DNA of 64,000 nt from Bettongia penicillata ogilbyi. Its lineage: Eukaryota; Chordata; Mammalia; Diprotodontia; Potoroidae. Below are positions 9,269 to 20,814 of this stretch, piece after piece. Positions within the stretch are counted from its first letter, which is position 1. Each line of letters starts with the position of its first letter. The position numbers and the translations under genes are program-made. The notes under the pieces are model-generated. The model saw only the letters and a list, made by a program, of their open reading frames with translations. It had not been told where the DNA came from and did not search any database. The stretch lies in contig JAJHZJ010000311.1 of the NCBI GenBank assembly GCA_023548195.1, forward strand, positions 3,560,419-3,624,418. Reading direction: 5' to 3'.

Positions 9269-12200
9269 GACCGACCCTTGTGACTTCTTCTCTGAGGTCC
9301 CCTGTTCTTTACAGGAGCACCATATCTATTACCCTCAGCCATGAGCTTCACTCCAGGCAGGCACTGCCCAGGGTGTGGCCACTTCTCTGTTCCTTCCCCC
9401 AAAAAACTGAGGATATTCCCCAGCTGCGTGAGTTGGGGAAAAGAGCCTCTCAGGGAAACTAATATCTGAACGTGATCAGATCAGATAATACCTTTATCTG
9501 GGGCCACCTGTCTAGTCCAGCCTACACTCAAATTCCAAGACCTTTGTGTCTTGCTCCCAGCCCATCCTACTGTCTAAGGTGCTGATTTATCTTGGCTTTC
9601 TTTCTTGCCATCCCCACGTACAACCAAGCCCAACTCCAGCTCCTCAGATCTTCAGAGGTGGCAGCCCCAGGGTCTTTCAGTATGGAATGAAATTATTTAG
9701 GGAGTTAAAAGTGAAGAAAGGCTGTGTGCATGTGTGCATGCATGTATGTGTAGCGAGTGGAGAGAATAATTATCAAAAAGTCATATAGGGAACTATATGA
9801 AACTCAGAAGAGTATAGACTGATATACAATCTCCAAGTCTATATCAATGAAGTAGCAAAGTTTAATAAAAAGAGCAAGGGAACAAATGGCTCCTTGAGTT
9901 TGAGTCCCAGAGAGTTACTCTTCTGTTCAGCACCTCCACTGTCCTCCTTCCTGCCCTACTCAGACTTCATCGTGTCCTTCTACCAAAGGAGGATCTTGGA
10001 GAAGGCATCCCTGGCTCCCTGGTTTTCCTACCTGTAAATGGAAAGAGAGAAAGGGCTCAGCACAGAGGGAATTCCCTCCTTCCTCTGTATCCCCTCCAAG
10101 TTCAAAGTGCCTCAATCCCCTCAGCCCTCACAGTTAAGGGGGACTTCTCAACAGCCTGCCCTGTCCCTAAATTTGGAGTGATGAGCACGGGAAGAGAAAA
10201 CCCAGTAGAGACTTGACTCTTCCCCCATGCTTCTGACGGTCATGTCCCTTCCCACAAAGAGTACCAGAGACAGATGTCAGGGGGTGAAGATTGAAATGTT
10301 GTCTGACCAACAATTCCCACTCCTAGTCAGAGTTCTGGGTCCCACTTGATCCAACTAAGGGCCATAACTAGAGAGAGTGGTTCTATGGAATGATAGGCAA
10401 TTGTGGGGTTTTTGGGGGGTGGCATCCTGGAGACCATGCATTCAGGAAACCCTTTACCATTTGCTTACTTCTCCTACACCAGATGCCACTGTAGAGACCC
10501 AGGTAACCTATAGCTGGGCCTTAGTTTCCTCACCTGTAAAAAAGCTTGATGAATTCTTCTTGCTCTAAATCTTAGGATCCTATGATACTACCCAGAAAAC
10601 CGTCCTCTCACCCAGGTGTTGCTATTTGACAGAGACTCCCTTCACCCTCTTTGCCCTGGTCCTGCTCTTATCCCACCATCTCTGAACATGGTTGAGCTTC
10701 CCAGTCAACTTCTGATCCCCTCAACCAGCCTGTATTTACCTGAGCAGTGATCCTAGCCCAAAGCCCTTGACCACTGGACCCCTGTCCTAACCCAGTGAGC
10801 AGCCCAGTAGCCATGTAGCAGAAGTCTCAAGCCATGCCAACCCCATGGCTGGCCCTTCCTTCTCTTGCAAGCCTGGTATTGGGGAAGATGGGTCAGGGCA
10901 ATCCTGAGACCTCTTCAACCATGGCAAGGTCAGGAACAGCTCTGGAAGTGGATCTAGAGAGTCCCACCCAGATGCTGTCTCCCCAGCAGTATTAGTAGTA
11001 CTCTCTTTCCCCTCCTCTCCACTCCTACCCCGCAAAGAGCAGGGAATTCTTTCTTTACTATACCCTGCCACCCTTGGACCACCTCACTTCACATCCTCTT
11101 CAGCAACCATCTTTGTCTGTTTGTTCTACCCAGAGAGGAGCCAGGGCCAGTGACCTGCTAGAGGTATTCCTTTGCCCTTAATTCCTCCACCCCAGTCTGC
11201 TCTCAGCCCTGTTTTCCCGATCTGGCATCTGGAATCCTAGAGTCAAATGACTCTCCTTGCCCTTTCTACCCACTGATATACAGTGCTCCACCAAATCCTG
11301 GTGTTTCTCACCTTATTTCTTCCCCCTTCCTCTGCCCCTCCCTCTCCCAAAGTAAAGCACACAGAACAGAGCACATAAGGGGTGTGTCAAGTTGGCATCC
11401 CCATCCCCTGGACCCAGGAGCTGTTCCCCAGGTGGCCCACTGCTACAGCCTTCGAGAGGACAGAGGATACTGGGGTGGCCATCTCCTTGAGTCTTGTTTG
11501 GCTCTCTGTGCCAGGAACTCGCCAGTAGACATGAAGATTTTCATTGTTTCTGTGGTTATTCTCAGATGGACGAGGACCAGGCAGGATGCTAGGGTGAGAC
11601 CAGCTCCCCTTCTGGCACACTCTTTGGCTGTTATGGTAGGCTATGCCACCTTGCAGGAGAGGTGCCTAGTGCCACTGTAAGCACCTAACCAATCAGGAAG
11701 TATAGACAACAGAAATACAGTGAGAATTGGGCTTGCTAGCCAGCTGCTGGGGCTTTTCCCCCATCCCCACAAAGTGAGCTGTGCTTCAGCCAAGGCTGGC
11801 TTTGCAGGAAGTGAAGTGAATTAGGGATGACTGGTACAACAGCCACCCTAGCTGTTTCCTTCTGGCCTCTTGCAGTGGCATCCCCACGCTGTCCATTGCT
11901 CTTCCTTACTGTATTTAATTAGCAGATTTTGAATTCAGTCTCATTCCACCAAATAGCCCATCTGAACCTCCCTCCCCTCCATCAGACCCCAAAGCAGCTG
12001 CATACAAACATAGGCGGACACTTAATACTTGTGTTGACATGCCACACACAGACAGACACATGTAGATATACACATCCATATCACATGTGTAGGTATGTAG
12101 ACACATGACCAGTTGTATACATGCTCAGACAGGGGCAGCTTATACACATATGCACACACATGCACACACACACACACCCCAAGAGGGGTGGGCTTGATCT

Positions 12201-13171
12201 TTCTTGAATGAAGCACTGTAGGGGGAGTGCCTTTCTGATTTTAAATCAAAAAGTGACCAAGTTCCACAGGGGCAGTGGGAGAAAAAGGGGTCCCAATAGC
12301 CCAGTCACTGCTACTCTCTGCTTCCCCCCCGCCCTGCCCAAGTCACATGTGCAATAATTATCCCAACTGGGAACCAGGTTGCTAATAACACTATTGCTGG
12401 GGAAGAAGCGGGGTGGGCAGAGGACCAAGAGTAGCAAAGGGGTCAGATGGATGCTCCCAGTGAGATGACCGTGTCCTAAGAATACATGGAAAGGAGGGAG
12501 GATGGTCATATCCTTACCTTTTCTCAAAGCATTCTCAGGGGCTGGAGAGAAAGACAAGGGATGTGGGAAGTCCCTTTGGTTTGATGATCCTGGGAATCCT
12601 TCATTCATCTCCAATCCGGCTTCCCCTGATATCCCATCCAATCAGAGTAAGGACATTTGCATGTGAGTGAGGTCTGGGTAGCTAGTCAGTTTTTCCTGGC
12701 CCCATGGAGCCAACAGGGAGGAGGTATCTTCTTCCTTCCACCCCCAATCCCTCCCTCCACTCCCCAGTACCTAGGAGCTGAGTAGCAAGTTGGACTAAAT
12801 GAAACTCGTAAGAGCCTAAGTTTGAATTCCTTACTATCGATGCTTTTGATGGCTCAAATGGGAAACCCAGGAGAGTCCAATGAGGACATGTGTTTTAAGT
12901 GGAGTTTTTGTGTTGTTGATGTTACTATTGCTTTTTTTTTTTTTTAAAGAAAAAATCAAGGAGAAGGCCCCTCCTTGCCCAAGATTGTAATGAGCTGCCT
13001 TTTCTTCCCTCCCTTCTCCCCCTTATTTCTTTGGTTGAGTGAAGCATTACCAGGGGATGGGCCCGCCAGATTCCCAATTCTGACTATTGAGCGGGATGTT
13101 TGTTCCCCCTTTGTATAAAAAAAAAATTATGGGTAAAAATGTACTGAGGAAAAAAAATGTACTTTTTTATA

Positions 13172-13177
13172 AATAAA
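13172..13177 (+). promoter_or_regulatory. NECTIN1: Poly(A) signal AATAAA of NECTIN1 delta mRNA
   Basis: A canonical AATAAA is followed 15-40 bases later by a GT/T-rich stretch (ttctgttgtcttgtgtgtacc, then a T run), which is the usual downstream cleavage element. Cleavage is expected near 13190-13197. It is the first AATAAA with a convincing downstream element on the + strand after the coding exon. Confidence 0.8.
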
Positions 13178-13529
13178 GAGTTTAAAACAAATTCTGTTGT
13201 CTTGTGTGTACCATTTTTTTTCCCCCATCTAAGTTTCCTGGATTAATCTTCCAAAAACATAGTGATTTGGTTTGGGGTATCATTGGCCCAGGGCAGGCTG
13301 TCTTCTGAAGACTCTGGCAGCTGCTTGGCATTGGAATCTCTCCTTCGTACTTTAGATGTCTCTGGGTGAGACCAAGAAAAATTGGATTTTAGCCTTCCTG
13401 TTGTCAGGACCTGAGTCTCAGAAGGTTTCCTAGTATAGTTTTCCCACTCTTGGTCCTCTAGAGCACATGGTTCCTCAGAGGCACATAGTTTTAAATCTCG
13501 AAGAGATTTTAAGAGGCCTGTCATATGTC

Positions 13530-13700
13530 TAGACCAATCATCTCATTTTACAAATGAAGAGGTGACGAAAGATGAAACAAAGTCTTTGCCAAGATGACTT
13601 AGCTTGACTTTGCTAAGCATAACTTTGGTTGTGCACAAAGTCTGTGGTAAAAATCAGTATTTGAAGCAGTTCCTCTGACTAAATCTGCCATTCATTTCAT
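13530..13700 (-). mobile_element. MIR-type SINE remnant, antisense
   Basis: gtctagaccaatcatctcat tttacaaatgaagagg marks the start; the rest is badly diverged. Confidence 0.4.
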
Positions 13701-14187
13701 GTGATGACTTATGTTCACCTAGGCTGTGCCTTCTAGGAGTCTAGGACCCAAGTCTTTTTCCCCCAAGTTCATCCTGTCAGTGACTAGGGCATGATATCTT
13801 GGCAGAGTCCTTCATAAATGAGCTCTCTGTCAGCTTCATGCCCAAGAGAGATTCCAGCTTGTGAACAGTGAGTGCCAAGACTTCGGGAGGTGCCCAATGC
13901 AATACCATGGGCTTAGCACTAACTTTGGGCAGATTCCCAAGCTTGGCACTGTGGGGAGGCACCAGCAGAAGTCTTCTCTCGGACTTCAAGTAGTCATAGA
14001 AAGGAATCACCCAGACTCAGTGTCAAAGTTACCTAAGCTAAACTCAGTAGCTCATTTGGTGATAATGAGAACAAGGGCATTTGTCCAGTTTCTGAAGGTG
14101 GGGGTTGGGATGGTGGAGACATCACTCCAAACTGGGTCAGGGAAAGGGGTGATCTATGACTTTGATCTTGGTTTACATTTGGCAGTT

Positions 14188-14335
14188 GCAGCAAATGTGT
14201 ATATTTCAATCAACAGACATTTACTAACCTGTCTTACAGTGTGGCAGGCACCATAAGCACTAGGCATACAAAGGCTAAAGTGAAATAGTCCCTACCCTGA
14301 AGAAGCTTACATTCTAATAGGAAGGTAATTGGTCT
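14188..14335 (+). mobile_element. SINE/L2-end type repeat (Mon1-like)
   Basis: caatcaacagacatttacta, then gtggcaggcaccataagcac and ccctaccctgaagaagcttacattctaat. This is the widespread 'catttattaagcacctac...tgccaggcac...ctcaaggagctta' element. Confidence 0.55.
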
Positions 14336-14597
14336 TGGCTATCTGGGTCATTATCTGATAGGAAGCTGCTGGACAGATAACAGGCAGGAGAGGTAAAGGA
14401 ACTTAACTAGCAGAGTGTCTGGTAGCCAAATTCTAGGAGCAGTGGGGACAAGCTCCAAATGGTCTCTGCCTCCCCAGAGCCCTCTCTTCACTTTGCTCCC
14501 CAAAACTTCAGAGTTTGGACCATTATACAAAGGTTCCCAGTTTCTATCAGTTTCATGAAGAGTGGAATTAGAAGAAGTATTAATGAGATATCTAATC

Positions 14598-14729
14598 CAG
14601 AGATTCTTAACCTTTTTTATGAACCCTTTCTCAGAAAAAATATTTTTAAAATCAAAACACATAGGATTACAAAAGAAATCAACTATATTGAAGCTTTTTA
14701 AGTTCAAGGACCCCAGGTTAAGTACTTCT
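14598..14729 (+). mobile_element. hAT-type nonautonomous element (TTCTTAACC ends)
   Basis: It starts cagagattcttaacc and ends ccaggttaagtacttct. Internal cacataggattacaaaaga and atattgaagctttttaa match three sister copies at about 24185, 46425 and 57242. The inverted ends fit a hAT MITE. Confidence 0.6.
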
Positions 14730-14739
14730 CATTTAGTTC

Positions 14740-14975
14740 AACCCATTCATTTTATAGTTTGATATGTCTAGAGGGGAATGCTACCTGTTCAAAGTCACAA
14801 AGCAAGTTAATAAATAGATCTAAAACTCAAAGAGAACCCAGACATCATCTGTCCAACCCCCTTATTTTATAGATGAGGAAACAGGTGAATGACTTGCCCA
14901 AAGTCACATCGAAAGTTAGTACTAGCATCCGCTAGAACCCATGTCTCCTAATTCAAGGGGCCTTTCCATTTTACT
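14740..14975 (-). mobile_element. MIR-type SINE(s), antisense
   Basis: gtccaacccccttattttat agatgaggaaacagg then gacttgcccaaagtcacat. A weaker copy precedes it from 14740. Confidence 0.6.
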
Positions 14976-15477
14976 GAACTGCCATCTAAACTTCATTTCA
15001 CCCTCCCTGCTTCCTTCCTGTTTTCTCCTTTACTCCTGTCAAATCCTTAAGAGAAATCCACCAGGTTTACACTTGTCAAATTGAACTGCTCCCCGGGAGA
15101 ATGTATGGGTGCAGGACAGAGGAAGGTCAGCTTTGCCCTCTGACCTTACACCGAGGACCCCGACAAAGGACCCTTTTGCCTCCTAAAGGATTCCATGACT
15201 TCCTCCCAGAAGGCTTTACAAAGTCATCCTCAGGTTGCCCCATAGTTACTAGCCCTCATCCTGATCCACCCCCACCCCTCAACCCACCATCTGCTTCCCA
15301 TCTCCAGGTCTGGAATGCAGTACAAATTGATCCTCTCCAAGGAAGGGGGTGGCAGTGGCTGTTCCAGTAGCTACCCCACCTCCAAATAGTTTCTCCTTTC
15401 ACTGAAATCTACACCAGGGGATGAGGCTGCATCATGGGGAAAGAGGGTTGTAGAAGAGAAGAGGTGGGTTTGGGTGG

Positions 15478-15660
15478 AATGATAGAAAGTTAGAACTGAA
15501 GGCGACCTTAGAGATCATCTAAACCAACTCCCTCATTTTACAGATGATGAAACCAAGAGGAAAAGACTTGGTCAAGGTCACACAGCTAGTAAGTTGGAAA
15601 GCTGGAACTCAACCCCTTTTCTTCTGACTCTGGGTTCAATGGTGCTTCCACTTCTCCATG
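15478..15660 (-). mobile_element. MIR-type SINE, antisense
   Basis: gaaagttagaactgaagg, gagatcatctaaaccaactcc, ctcattttacagatgatgaa and ggtcacacagctagtaag are in consensus order. Confidence 0.75.
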
Positions 15661-15929
15661 CTGCTGCTGTAAACCATGGTGTCCAATTAGGGGATGGTAC
15701 TACTATTAGCCTGGGGGGAAAGGGAATGGAGGAGGTGGGCCTCCTCCTTCAGACATAGATACTGATGGATCTATGACGTTAGGGCTAGTGCTTGAAAGAA
15801 GAGCCAGACATAAGGCAAAGGGGGGATGGGGGAAGATCTTCTCCAGCTGTGGGCAGCTGGAAGGACCCAGGATCTGTGAGCCAAACCAGCAGATTTGGGT
15901 GAGGCAAGCTTGAGGGTGTGTGTAAAGAA

Positions 15930-16180
15930 AGTGTTGTTTGGATACGGTATGCTAATGAGATGGAAATTGCCTGTTTATATGGTCACTTCCCAGGTTTTCC
16001 TGGCCATCCGATTAAGTTAATTTTTAATTTGTGCTGGCAATAAATGCTTAATTACATTATTAATATATTGGAGTGGAGCAGTGGACGGAGCACTCTAATT
16101 GGCATTTAACTAGATCGTTCTGGCAAATTAGCTGAGCTTTTCTCAGGCAGCAGGAGGAGGACATCCGCATTAGGCCCCCA
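15930..16180. promoter_or_regulatory. Candidate conserved enhancer-like segment rich in TAAT sites
   Basis: This single-copy-looking stretch contains an octamer-like ATGCTAAT, then a cluster of homeodomain cores (TTAAGTTAATTTTTAATTTG, CTTAATTACATTATTAATAT, CTAATTGG). It differs in texture from the repeat-rich flanks and matches no repeat I recognise. Function is a guess from motif density only. Confidence 0.35.
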
Positions 16181-16616
16181 TGCTGAGACAATCTCCCTAG
16201 CTTCTCCAGGCAGAGCTTAGGGCAGGGGTGCTCCCGACCTAAGTCTCTCCCTTCAGACTCAAGCTCCAGGACACTGCTATGGTCTGCACATGAGCTGATG
16301 TCCCTGTGGAGAAAAATCACTTAACAAGGGCACCTGACCCCAGGACATTGAGAAGGAGGCCTGTAGACATCTAGCCTGCTTATAAAGGGTAGGTAAGCAA
16401 TTGTACCAGAAAGCCATGGGGAGTGACTTATAGGACAGTTTTTCCTGTTTGTTATACCACAGTTAAAGTAGCTTAATCCTCAGGACACTTAATGTCCACC
16501 TAAATAGAGCCTAGGAGCTTAACATCTTTAGGATGTGCCCTTCAATTCCAGGGAGGTTGTCCCACCTTGACTGATGATGGATGAACAAGGCTTGCTAAGA
16601 GAAATAATAATAGCTG

Positions 16617-16618
<2 letters not shown>

Positions 16619-16664
<46 letters not shown>
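16619..16664 (+). repeat. (GT)n microsatellite
   Basis: About 23 perfect GT units, directly left of an antisense CORE-SINE. Confidence 0.98.
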
Positions 16665-16666
<2 letters not shown>

Positions 16667-16866
16667 TACTTTAAGGTTTGCAAAGCACTTTCCATATACT
16701 TTCTCATTTGAACCTCACAATAACTCTGGGGTAGGGTGCTATTATCATCCTCATTTAATGGATGAAGAAACTGAAGGTCACAGAGGTTAAATGACTTGCC
16801 CATTGTCACATAGCTGGTAAGTGTGGAGAGAGGATTTGAATCCAAGCCTTTCCGATTCCAAATTCA
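16665..16866 (-). mobile_element. CORE-SINE, antisense, flanked by GT microsatellites
   Basis: aaggtttgcaaagcactttcc, ctcatttgaacctcacaata, gatgaagaaactgaaggtc, gacttgcccattgtcacata and ggatttgaatccaagcc are in consensus order. Confidence 0.75.
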
Positions 16867-16867
16867 G

Positions 16868-16868
<1 letters not shown>

Positions 16869-16910
<42 letters not shown>
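16869..16910 (+). repeat. (GT)n microsatellite
   Basis: About 21 perfect GT units, directly right of the same SINE. A purine-rich stretch with GATGAGA-like units follows to about 17045. Confidence 0.98.
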
Positions 16911-16914
<4 letters not shown>

Positions 16915-17759
16915 GGGGGATGGGGGGAGGAGAGAGAAGCGCACAAAAAAGACAGATGAAAGATAACAGAGATGAGATGGAGATGAAAGGAAGAGATGAG
17001 ACAGATGATAAGATAGAAAAATGAGATGAGAGAGAGAGAGAGAAATCATCGACTTATGCCAAGGCAGGAAAAGACTATCCCCAATGGTGTTATACAAAAG
17101 GGACTTGATAGGTTCTTTGAGGTGTCTAGAATCAGAATTAACCCAGGATGGAGAAAGGAGAGGTACCCAAGTCTTTCTTACTCTATCCTGGTTACTGAAA
17201 GTAGGAGGTAGGCATGAAACTAGAAAAGACCCAGTCCTTGCCTTTCAGAGTGCCCCCATTTGAATGTGAGAGACTGGTCACAAAGTTCAGAATGCCCTCA
17301 AAGCAACCAGTGCATTAGTGTTTAGGTGAGCCAGAGTTAAGGGATCAGAGTTCAGATCAAATTCCTGGAAGATGTGAGTCTTCTTAAAGTTTTAGAGGAA
17401 CAAGAGGGATGTGGATGAGTAAAGAGAAAGGAAAAAAACATATGAAGACACAGAGGAGGGGTGGAGGACATCCTGTTGGAAAATGTGGAGGAAGCTAGCC
17501 TCTACTTTTAGAAGAATGGTCAAAGCTGGGAATTGGCCCCCAGCATACTGGACTCAGGCTCTTGCTAAAACCATTTTTCTATGTCATTCCCTGGTGTTTT
17601 AAACCTTGAGTTTTTCTATGTCCATGACTTACATAACCTCACAATCTTGTTCCCTTTCCCCTCAAATATAACATTGGGGAGGAAAGGCAGCCAGGAATAG
17701 TCTGTCTGCCTCCCTCCCTCTATCCCCCAACTCTTCCTGTTCCCATTATCACCTCCTTC

Positions 17760-17975
17760 TAAGAAAAGCACTATTTTTTTTTCTTTTTTGTACATATGGG
17801 TCTTCTTCCTTTTTCTTTGATCTCTTTGGAATAAAGGCCCAGTTCTGTTACTGCTGGATCGAATTGTATCCACAGTTTAGTGATTTGGGGGACATAATTC
17901 CAAACTGCTTTCCAGACTGGCTGGACTATTCACAGTTCTGCTGCAGAGATCTTTTAAATTTTCATTCTTTCATTC
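17760..17975 (-). mobile_element. L1 ORF2 3'-end fragment, antisense
   Basis: gtacatatgggtcttcttcc, tgatctctttggaataaag, gttactgctggatcgaattg and ccaaactgctttccagactg are the complement of a marsupial L1 ORF2 3' region. Other copies lie at 21300, 35420 and 47640. Confidence 0.6.
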
Positions 17976-18837
17976 AGCCTGTTTGTTATTCCTCCAAACT
18001 TTGTGTCTTCCTGTTCCACCAGCTTAGAAAACCCAGGTGGGCACAGCAGGTGACAAGGGAAGGAAGGAATAAAAAAGAAAGTGGCCATAAGTTCTGGAGG
18101 GACCGGAATGCTGGCTGAATTAGCTGTCTAGAACATCCATATGGATGCAATTTAGAAACGCTGCTTTGGGTCCCAAGGCCCAAAACACTTGCCCTCGTCG
18201 TAATCCATGCAGACCCATTGCCGCTCTCTTTGTGTAGTAGGGAAGAGAAAAATGTAAAGTTGGTCAGACCCTTCCCACTGAAATGTGAACAGGAACTTTG
18301 TCCTGGGTAAGAGGGTAAAGGGGTAAGGGAGAACCAAAGGAAAGAAATGAACATACACAGGACCTGCTTTATGGGAGCTCCCAGATGATTAGGGGAGGTG
18401 AGAAACACACATAAAAAAATTAATGGCACATACTATAGAACACAAATCAATATCCTCTAATGCAAACTATGGTACATAATTGATAAGAGGGATGTTGAGC
18501 CACATAGTATCCAAGCAGGTTGGGTTAAAACAGGCAAATCTTCTCAGGGAAAGGAACATTGGATAGAGTGTTTTTCTCATGGATTTTAACCTTACTTTTT
18601 TTTATTTTTTGAGAGGAATCTCAGAACTATAAACAGATTAAATTATACCTGTGATGATATACTATTGGAGAAGGCCTGGATACCTTATCATAGGAAAATC
18701 ACTGAAGGAACTGGGGCTATTAACCTGGAGAAGAGAAGACTTGGTGGAGGGACATGGTCACTATCTTCAGATAGACAGGCTGAATTGCGTGTGCACAGAT
18801 TAATATGAACAAGATAGGATATGATAGGAGCAAAGTA

Positions 18838-18945
18838 GAGATTCATTTGGATTCAACAAGTATCTATTAAGTACCTACAATGTCTAAAGTCTGTGCAAGG
18901 ATGAAACATGTCCTACCCTCAAGGAGCTTATAGTCTATTGGAGTA
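18838..18945 (+). mobile_element. SINE/L2-end type repeat (Mon1-like)
   Basis: attcaacaagtatctattaa gtacctac and ctaccctcaaggagcttata. Confidence 0.55.
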
Positions 18946-19740
18946 CAAGATGCACCAGGGAACATCTAAAGAGGAAAAATACTTGCAACTGGAGAAATCA
19001 TGGAAAACTTCTTGGATGGGGTCATGCTTGAGCTGAATCTTGAAGGAAGATACAGACTGAGGAGGGAATGTAGACATATGCAAAAATATAGTCATGTAAT
19101 GGGATGGTAAATTGTGGGGGAAAACAGTCATTAAGTCTGACTGGAACATAGAATATAGGAAGGAAAGAACATTATAAAAGTTAGAAAAGTAGTTGGAGCT
19201 ACATTGTGGAGGGCCTTAAAGGCCAGGCTGAGGAATTTGTATTTTATCTAGAGGCAACAGGAAGTCAATGAAGATTTTTGAGCCAAGGAGAGGTTAGATC
19301 CATGCCTTGGGATGATTATGTTAGCTGTAGTGTTGATTGGAAAAGGGAGATCCTGGAGGCAGAGAAACCAGGTAAAAGATGGATGTTAATAGTCTAAGTA
19401 AGAGGTACCAAGAGCCTGAATTAGAGTAATGAAATTGAAAGTAGAGGGGAAAAGACCTATGGAAGACATGTTGGAGAAGTAGAATTGGCAGAATTTGGTA
19501 ATGAACTGGATTAGAAGATCATTAGTTTAGAGCTAAAAGGCAGCTTAGACATTTTGCAGTCTGACTCCTTTATTTGAAGAAAATGAGGCCCAGTGAGGTT
19601 AAAGTTAAAGGTTAAAGGTCAGATCACACAGGGAAATTCAGCACTCTTTCCATTATACCAGGCAACATGTAGGGAACAGAAGAGAAGGAAGAATCAAATG
19701 TAACTCCAAACTTTTCCCCTACTTTTAACATTTTACTTAA
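18945..19740 (-). mobile_element. L2 ORF region, antisense, interrupted by a SINE
   Basis: gagctgaatcttgaaggaag, ggagggccttaaaggccagg, gaggcaacaggaagtcaatg and gtctaagtaagaggtac are the complement of an L2 (CR1-clade) ORF2. An antisense MIR-type piece, gagctaaaaggcagcttag with gaaaatgaggcccagtgagg, sits at 19515-19665. Confidence 0.6.
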
Positions 19741-19785
19741 CTCTAAATTTAGCAATGGCAAAAAAAGGCCATTTTCTTATACATT

Positions 19786-19880
19786 TGTTGTTCAATAATT
19801 TCAGTATTGTCGGACTCTTTGGGACCCATTTGGGGTTTTCTTAGCAAAGATTCTGGAGTAGTCTGCCATTTCTTATACAT
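19786..19880 (-). mobile_element. BovB-tailed SINE, 3'-end fragment, antisense
   Basis: agtattgtcggactctttgg, gacccatttggggttttctt and gattctggagtagtctgcca: the tail half of the family seen complete at 40625 and 60313. Confidence 0.65.
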
Positions 19881-20112
19881 AGTAGACCAGAAAAAGAGAA
19901 TTATACATGAAATTGCAGATCTCTATTATGTACAATTTGCTTTTCTTTTTAAGTAATAAAGAAGTTTCATCTACACTTCTCAAAGCTGTCCTACTTGTCT
20001 GTGCTTCTTTACGGTTTCCATTAGATTGTGAGCTTCTATTAGATTGAGGGCAGGGATTTTTTTTTCTTTCTTTGTATACTCAGTGTTTAGCACAGTTGGT
20101 GGCACATAGGGT

Positions 20113-20766
20113 AAAAAATAATAGATAATATTTACATAGCACATACTATATTCCAGACTATATTCCCATTGACTCAGAATCAACATTTTTGAATTGTGGT
20201 GCTGGAGAAGATTTTTGAGAGTTCCTTGGAGAGCAAGGAGATCAAATCAGTCAATACTTAAAGAATTTAATTCATACCATTCACTGCAAGGTCAAATACT
20301 GAAGCTGATGTTTTAATACTTTGGGCACATAATGAGAAGATAGGACTCAATGGGAAAGACTCTGATGTTGGGAAAGATTGAAGGCAAAAGGAAAAGGAAA
20401 TGGCAGAGGATGGGATGGAGAGATAGTGTCATGGAAAAATGAACATAAATTTGGAGGATTTCAAGAGATAGTAGAAGACAGAAGGTTCATGGGGTCACCA
20501 AGAAGTCAGACACAATTGAATGACTGAACAATAACATTCCAGATGCCATGCTGTGCACTTAGCAATTATTCCTTTGATCCTCACAATGACTCTGGGAAGT
20601 AGGTACTACAGTTATCATCATTTTGCAGATGAAGAAACTGAGGTAAATAGCAGTCAAATTACTTGCCCACCGTTGCAATAGCTAGTAAGTGTCTGAGAAC
20701 AGATTGAATGCAGGTCTTCTTGATTCTAGACCCAGTGCTCTAGCCACGGTACCACTCAGGTGCCCC
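20113..20766 (-). mobile_element. CORE-SINE, antisense, split by BovB at 20158-20535
   Basis: The left piece, aataatatttacatagcac (20125 on), stops at attccaga (20150-20157). The right piece resumes with attccaga (20536-20543), then gtgcacttagcaattattcc, gatcctcacaatgac and gatgaagaaactgaggtaaa, and ends at aggtgcccc. The duplicated octamer is the target-site duplication. Confidence 0.75.
20158..20535 (+). mobile_element. BovB (RTE) 3' end, sense
   Basis: The sequence ccttggagagcaaggagatc, gaagctgatgttttaatact, ttgggcacataatgagaaga, gggaaagattgaaggcaaaa and ggcagaggatgggatggag, ending gaagtcagacacaattgaat gactgaac, follows the BovB 3' end known from ruminants, squamates and marsupials. It encodes the C-terminal, post-RT part of the BovB protein but is broken by stops. 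Confidence 0.8.
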
Positions 20767-20814
20767 TAGGTGTTTAATAAATGCTTGTTGACTTGGCATA
20801 TTGTCTCCTTTTTC

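Larger units (their letters stand above)
8428..13195 (+). other. NECTIN1: 3' UTR of NECTIN1 delta mRNA
   Basis: This runs from the TAG at 8425 to just past the AATAAA at 13172-13177, about 4.77 kb. It is mostly single-copy-looking sequence, with a (CA)n tract at 9221-9267, a shorter CA-rich stretch at about 12130-12180, and a degraded MIR-type fragment near 10500-10590. The last 350 bases, with T-rich and A-rich blocks then aataaagagtttaaaac, look like a real vertebrate mRNA end. An internal AATAAA at 9864-9869 could serve as a proximal site but has no obvious downstream element. No open reading frame in the interval resembles a protein. Confidence 0.8.
20020..20797 (+). mobile_element. L2 3' end, split by a SINE that is itself split by BovB
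   Basis: The L2 terminus starts ttagattgtgagcttctatt, gcagggatttt and ggtggcacataggg up to about 20112. It resumes at taggtgtttaataaatgctt gttgactt (20767-20797). The intervening 650 bases are the nested SINE and BovB. Confidence 0.7.

Noticed and set aside
9864..9869. AATAAA as an early poly(A) site in the NECTIN1 3' UTR
   Set aside because: No GT- or T-rich downstream element follows; sequence beyond remains UTR-like up to the better signal at 13172.
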